Source of the DNA: Chloroflexota bacterium
Lineage (GTDB): Bacteria; Chloroflexota; Anaerolineae; Aggregatilineales; J027
NCBI GenBank assembly: GCA_013112715.1
Contig: JABFGB010000016.1
Coordinates: forward strand, 62,001 to 126,000
Direction of reading: 5' to 3'
Length of the DNA: 64,000 bases
The translations under genes and the position numbers were made by a program. The notes under the pieces were generated by a model, which saw only the letters and a program-made list of their open reading frames with translations, did not search any database and had not been told where the DNA came from. This document shows, piece after piece, positions 61,298 through 64,000 of this stretch; within the stretch, counting starts at the first letter, position 1, and each line of letters starts with the position of its first letter.

Positions 61298-62935
61298 GTG
61301 AACCTTATCCATCAACGCCCCCTGCTTCTAATTGTTTGCCTGATGATTGCGCTTTTGACGATATCGGCGTGCAGTGACAGCGCGAGTGAAGCCAACGACA
61401 CCCTGCCGACCCAGATTCCATCCTCTGTTCCCAAGCCCCATGCCACGAGTACCCCTGTCGCCGTTGCCATGCTGCCTGAGCCTGCTGTAGTGGATTGGAA
61501 CAGAACAGATCAATTCCATGCCGCCATGCGTCCTGAATATGTGGGGGATGTTGAATATGGCAGCACCCGCCGTCATTACATCGAAGCCACATTGGAAATC
61601 TCACCGATTGCATCTGTTATCAACGGTGTCCAACGGGCCTATTACACCAATACCTCACCAGATACCCTAGGCGAAATCGTGTTCCGACTTGCGCCCAATA
61701 CCCCGTCGGTGGGTTGGCGATTGCTGGTCAGTGATGTTACTGTCAATGGTCTGGCCGCCACCCCAACGTATGAATTGTTCGATTCGGTGATGCAAGTTCC
61801 ACTGGCTCAACCCCTTGCCCCCGGTGAATCCGTCGAGTTTTTCATGCGATTTAACTTGGTGGCGGAGCGTGGCCTGAGTAATGGGATTTTTGCCAATGCC
61901 AACGATATTTTTGCTACCACGCTCTGGTATCCTGCCTTTAGCGTCTATCAATTAGAACGGGGTTGGTGGAAAGGGCTGTATTCAGGAGACCCGTATTACA
62001 ACGAAATAGGGCTGTTTGAAATCAAACTGACCCACGCCGAGAACATGAACGTTGCGATGAGCGGGGTCACGATTGATACCCAAACGAATGCGGATGGCAC
62101 CGTGACGGAACATATTGTCAGTGGCCCAATGCGAGACATAATTCTATTCGCCAGTCCGGTGGTCGGCAGGACTTCAGGTGAGACAGATGGCACAACCATC
62201 AACGTCTATTATCTGCCAGAGGGTGAACGCGCCGCCGATTATGCTCTGCAAGCCACCCGACGTTCACTCGAAATCACCAATCGCATCTTTGGTGAATATC
62301 CCTATGCAGAATTAGATGTCATCGAAATTGATCTACGCGGTCAAGCCGCTGGGGTCGAATATTCGGGGGTCATTACCGCTTCGGACGATGATTGGTTAAA
62401 TGGCAACCCCTCTCTTGAGGTAACATTAGCCCATGAAGTCGGACATCAATATTGGTATGGCTTGGTTGGCAACAATGCGGTTGATGAAACGTGGATTGAT
62501 GAATCGCTGGCATCCTACACCGAATATGTCTATCTGCGGGAAGCCTATCCTAATGATGAACAGCGTGCCACTGATGTCATTGACTTTGATCGAGGAGCCT
62601 ACAATTTCTTCCGCAGCAACGGCGGTGATTTCCCACTAAGTACCATCAACTGGGTTGAATGTCCGCTGCAAAATAGCTGCCTCCTGCCCTATACCAAAGG
62701 CCCATTGTTTTACATCGGCCTCGAGGAAATGTTAGGACGTGAGACGGTCTATGAGGCCCTACGAACTTATGTGAGTGAAATGAAATATCAACTCGTCACC
62801 ACTATTGATTTACTCCGAGTGTTTGAGCAAGTATCGGGTCAAGATTTGGATGCGTATTTCTACCAGTGGGTTGGCGACTTCCCCGGTCTTGATCCCGAGG
62901 CGAAAGCCGCTGTAGATCGGGAGGAAGCCGATTGA
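61298..62935 (+). CDS. M1-type metallopeptidase lipoprotein, copy 1
   Basis: A 545-residue lipoprotein. The GTG start follows GGAGAG and begins a signal peptide ending in the lipobox ISAC (Cys about 25), then a Thr/Pro-rich linker. The peptidase has the gluzincin zinc site HEVGHQYWYG (His379, Glu380, His383) and, exactly 18 residues on, the third ligand Glu402 in WIDESLASYTEY. The exopeptidase motif GAMEN is not seen; GVEYSGVI stands there, so it may not be an aminopeptidase. Peptides probably are cut outside the cell. Confidence 0.87.
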   Translation: MNLIHQRPLLLIVCLMIALLTISACSDSASEANDTLPTQIPSSVPKPHATSTPVAVAMLPEPAVVDWNRTDQFHAAMRPEYVGDVEYGSTRRHYIEATLEISPIASVINGVQRAYYTNTSPDTLGEIVFRLAPNTPSVGWRLLVSDVTVNGLAATPTYELFDSVMQVPLAQPLAPGESVEFFMRFNLVAERGLSNGIFANANDIFATTLWYPAFSVYQLERGWWKGLYSGDPYYNEIGLFEIKLTHAENMNVAMSGVTIDTQTNADGTVTEHIVSGPMRDIILFASPVVGRTSGETDGTTINVYYLPEGERAADYALQATRRSLEITNRIFGEYPYAELDVIEIDLRGQAAGVEYSGVITASDDDWLNGNPSLEVTLAHEVGHQYWYGLVGNNAVDETWIDESLASYTEYVYLREAYPNDEQRATDVIDFDRGAYNFFRSNGGDFPLSTINWVECPLQNSCLLPYTKGPLFYIGLEEMLGRETVYEALRTYVSEMKYQLVTTIDLLRVFEQVSGQDLDAYFYQWVGDFPGLDPEAKAAVDREEAD

Positions 62936-62972
62936 TCTGCCATGTCAATTAGGCGCTGAGTATGGTATTGTT

Positions 62973-63004
62973 GAGAGGCAAAATCAAGGCCTCTCTTTGG
63001 TTTT
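62973..63004 (+). terminator. Terminator between the two M1 peptidase genes
   Basis: GAGAGGC (62973-62979) pairs perfectly with GCCTCTC (62989-62995) over a 9-nt loop and is followed by TTTGGTTTT. It lies 37 bp after the first peptidase stop, suggesting the two copies are separate or partly separate transcripts. Confidence 0.75.
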
Positions 63005-63027
63005 ATATATTGGAAGGATGAGGGGAC

Positions 63028-64000
63028 GTGTTCAAGACCCTACACCAACGTTTAATCGAACTCACACTTTTGATTATTTTCCTAGCGATGGCTATAAGCG
63101 CGTGCGGCGACGACCAAAGCGATGCTGAAAGCGGATTACCCACCCAAATCCCGACCAGCACCGCCCGTCCCCATGCCACCATTACGCCAGTTGCCATTGC
63201 TGCAATGAATGAACCCGCCCTTGTGGATTGGGAGAATGTGGATGTCTTTAAATCCGCGATGCGCCCCGAATTTGCCGACGACGTGGAGCAATTTGCCAAC
63301 AGCCGTCGCCATTATATTGAAGCTACGATTGAAATGAACCCGATTGCAACGGTCATTAATGGCGTTCAGCGAGCACGCTATACCAACACCTATGATTTCC
63401 CGCTGAATTCCATCGTGTTCCGCCTCGTCCCCAACACCCCGCTAACGGGTTGGCGAATGCAGGTCAGTGATTTGACGATGAATGGGGAAGCCGTTCAGCC
63501 CACTTACGAAGTTTATGAAACAGTGATGGAAGTGCCACTAGATCAGCCTCTGCAACCGGGCGAGTCGGTTGAGTTCACCATGCGTTTTAATCTGGTCGCC
63601 GAGCGTGGTTTTAGCAACGGGATTTTCGCCAATACGGGTGATATTTTTGCCTCCCCGGTGTGGTATCCCTGCTTCGGTGTCTACGATGAAGGCGTCGGTT
63701 GGTGGAAAGGGGTCTACGCCAACGCTGACCCTTATTATAATGAGACCGGGTTATTTGAAATCATGCTCACCCACAGCCCCGATCTCAATATCACCATCAG
63801 CGGCACCAACATTGGCACAGAAGAAAACGCCGACGGTTCGGTAACGGAACATATCGTCAGCGGCCCGATGCGCGACAACTTTATGTTTGCCAGTCCAAAA
63901 TCCGGCAAGTTAACCGATTCAGTAGACGGGATAACAATTAATGTGGTGTATATGCCCGGTGGCGAACGTGCCTCCGAATGGGCAATGGAATCCGGTATCC
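63028..64000 (+). CDS. M1-type metallopeptidase lipoprotein, copy 2 (cut by window end)
   Basis: The first 324 codons of a close paralogue of the preceding gene. The GTG start gives a signal peptide with lipobox ISAC, and the following linker and domain track copy 1 closely (both have PTQIP, SRRHYIEAT/TRRHYIEAT, NGVQRA, RFNLVAERG and VTEHIVSGPMRD). The zinc site would lie past the window. Tandem duplication is clear, with roughly two thirds identity by eye over conserved stretches. Confidence 0.9.
   Translation, partial: MFKTLHQRLIELTLLIIFLAMAISACGDDQSDAESGLPTQIPTSTARPHATITPVAIAAMNEPALVDWENVDVFKSAMRPEFADDVEQFANSRRHYIEATIEMNPIATVINGVQRARYTNTYDFPLNSIVFRLVPNTPLTGWRMQVSDLTMNGEAVQPTYEVYETVMEVPLDQPLQPGESVEFTMRFNLVAERGFSNGIFANTGDIFASPVWYPCFGVYDEGVGWWKGVYANADPYYNETGLFEIMLTHSPDLNITISGTNIGTEENADGSVTEHIVSGPMRDNFMFASPKSGKLTDSVDGITINVVYMPGGERASEWAMESGI

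Overview
The window looks like a chromosomal segment of a member of the Chloroflexota, probably Anaerolineae-like. This is an inference from gene order, from lipoproteins whose lipobox is followed by Pro/Thr-rich linkers, and from the FHA/SH3/VWA-rich membrane proteins; no rRNA is present to test it. GC content looks roughly balanced. I saw no tRNA, rRNA, CRISPR array, prophage or intact insertion sequence.

Layout. (1) 1-9.2 kb is a conserved housekeeping block: the end of rpe, rpmB (opposite strand), an Asp23-family gene, fakA with two degV/fakB genes, recG, coaD, a SepIVA-like coiled-coil gene and rpmF. The rpe/rpmB/asp23/fakA/recG order resembles that of Firmicutes. (2) 9.3-12 kb is accessory: a small hypothetical gene, a PIG-L deacetylase with a cyclic-nucleotide-binding domain inserted in it, a decayed duplicate of the small gene, and a membrane hypothetical. 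(3) 12-14.5 kb (minus) is a tsaE-tsaB-rimI-udg operon. (4) 14.6-21.4 kb is a peptide ABC transporter operon (oppD-oppF-oppC-lipoprotein-oppB) without a binding protein but with a five-repeat SH3-like lipoprotein.

(5) 21.5-42.9 kb is the most striking region. Thirteen genes lie on one strand with short gaps or overlaps: an FHA transmembrane protein, a large membrane protein, two ABC-2 transporter pairs, a Gln/Gly-rich membrane coiled-coil protein, a lipoprotein, a MoxR AAA+ ATPase, a DUF58 protein, a GT39-like glycosyltransferase, a BatA-like VWA protein and a double-VWA protein. It reads as an expanded MoxR/VWA envelope machine and is the best candidate for an incompletely described system.

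(6) 43-56.8 kb is mixed: a phosphodiester-glycosidase lipoprotein, a class IV aminotransferase, a lysE/hydrolase/DUF3052 operon, a two-gene aspartyl-protease module, an ECF sigma factor with a SAF-repeat membrane partner, a LOG protein, a methyltransferase, three tandem paralogues plus a dead fourth, IMPase, an RNA-methyltransferase homologue lacking its catalytic residues, and a family 2 glycosyltransferase. (7) 56.8-64 kb holds greA and lysS, a PAS/ATPase histidine-kinase-like protein without the phospho-acceptor His, an AbrB/PIN pair whose PIN gene carries a +1 frameshift, and two tandem M1-type metallopeptidase lipoproteins, the second cut by the window end.
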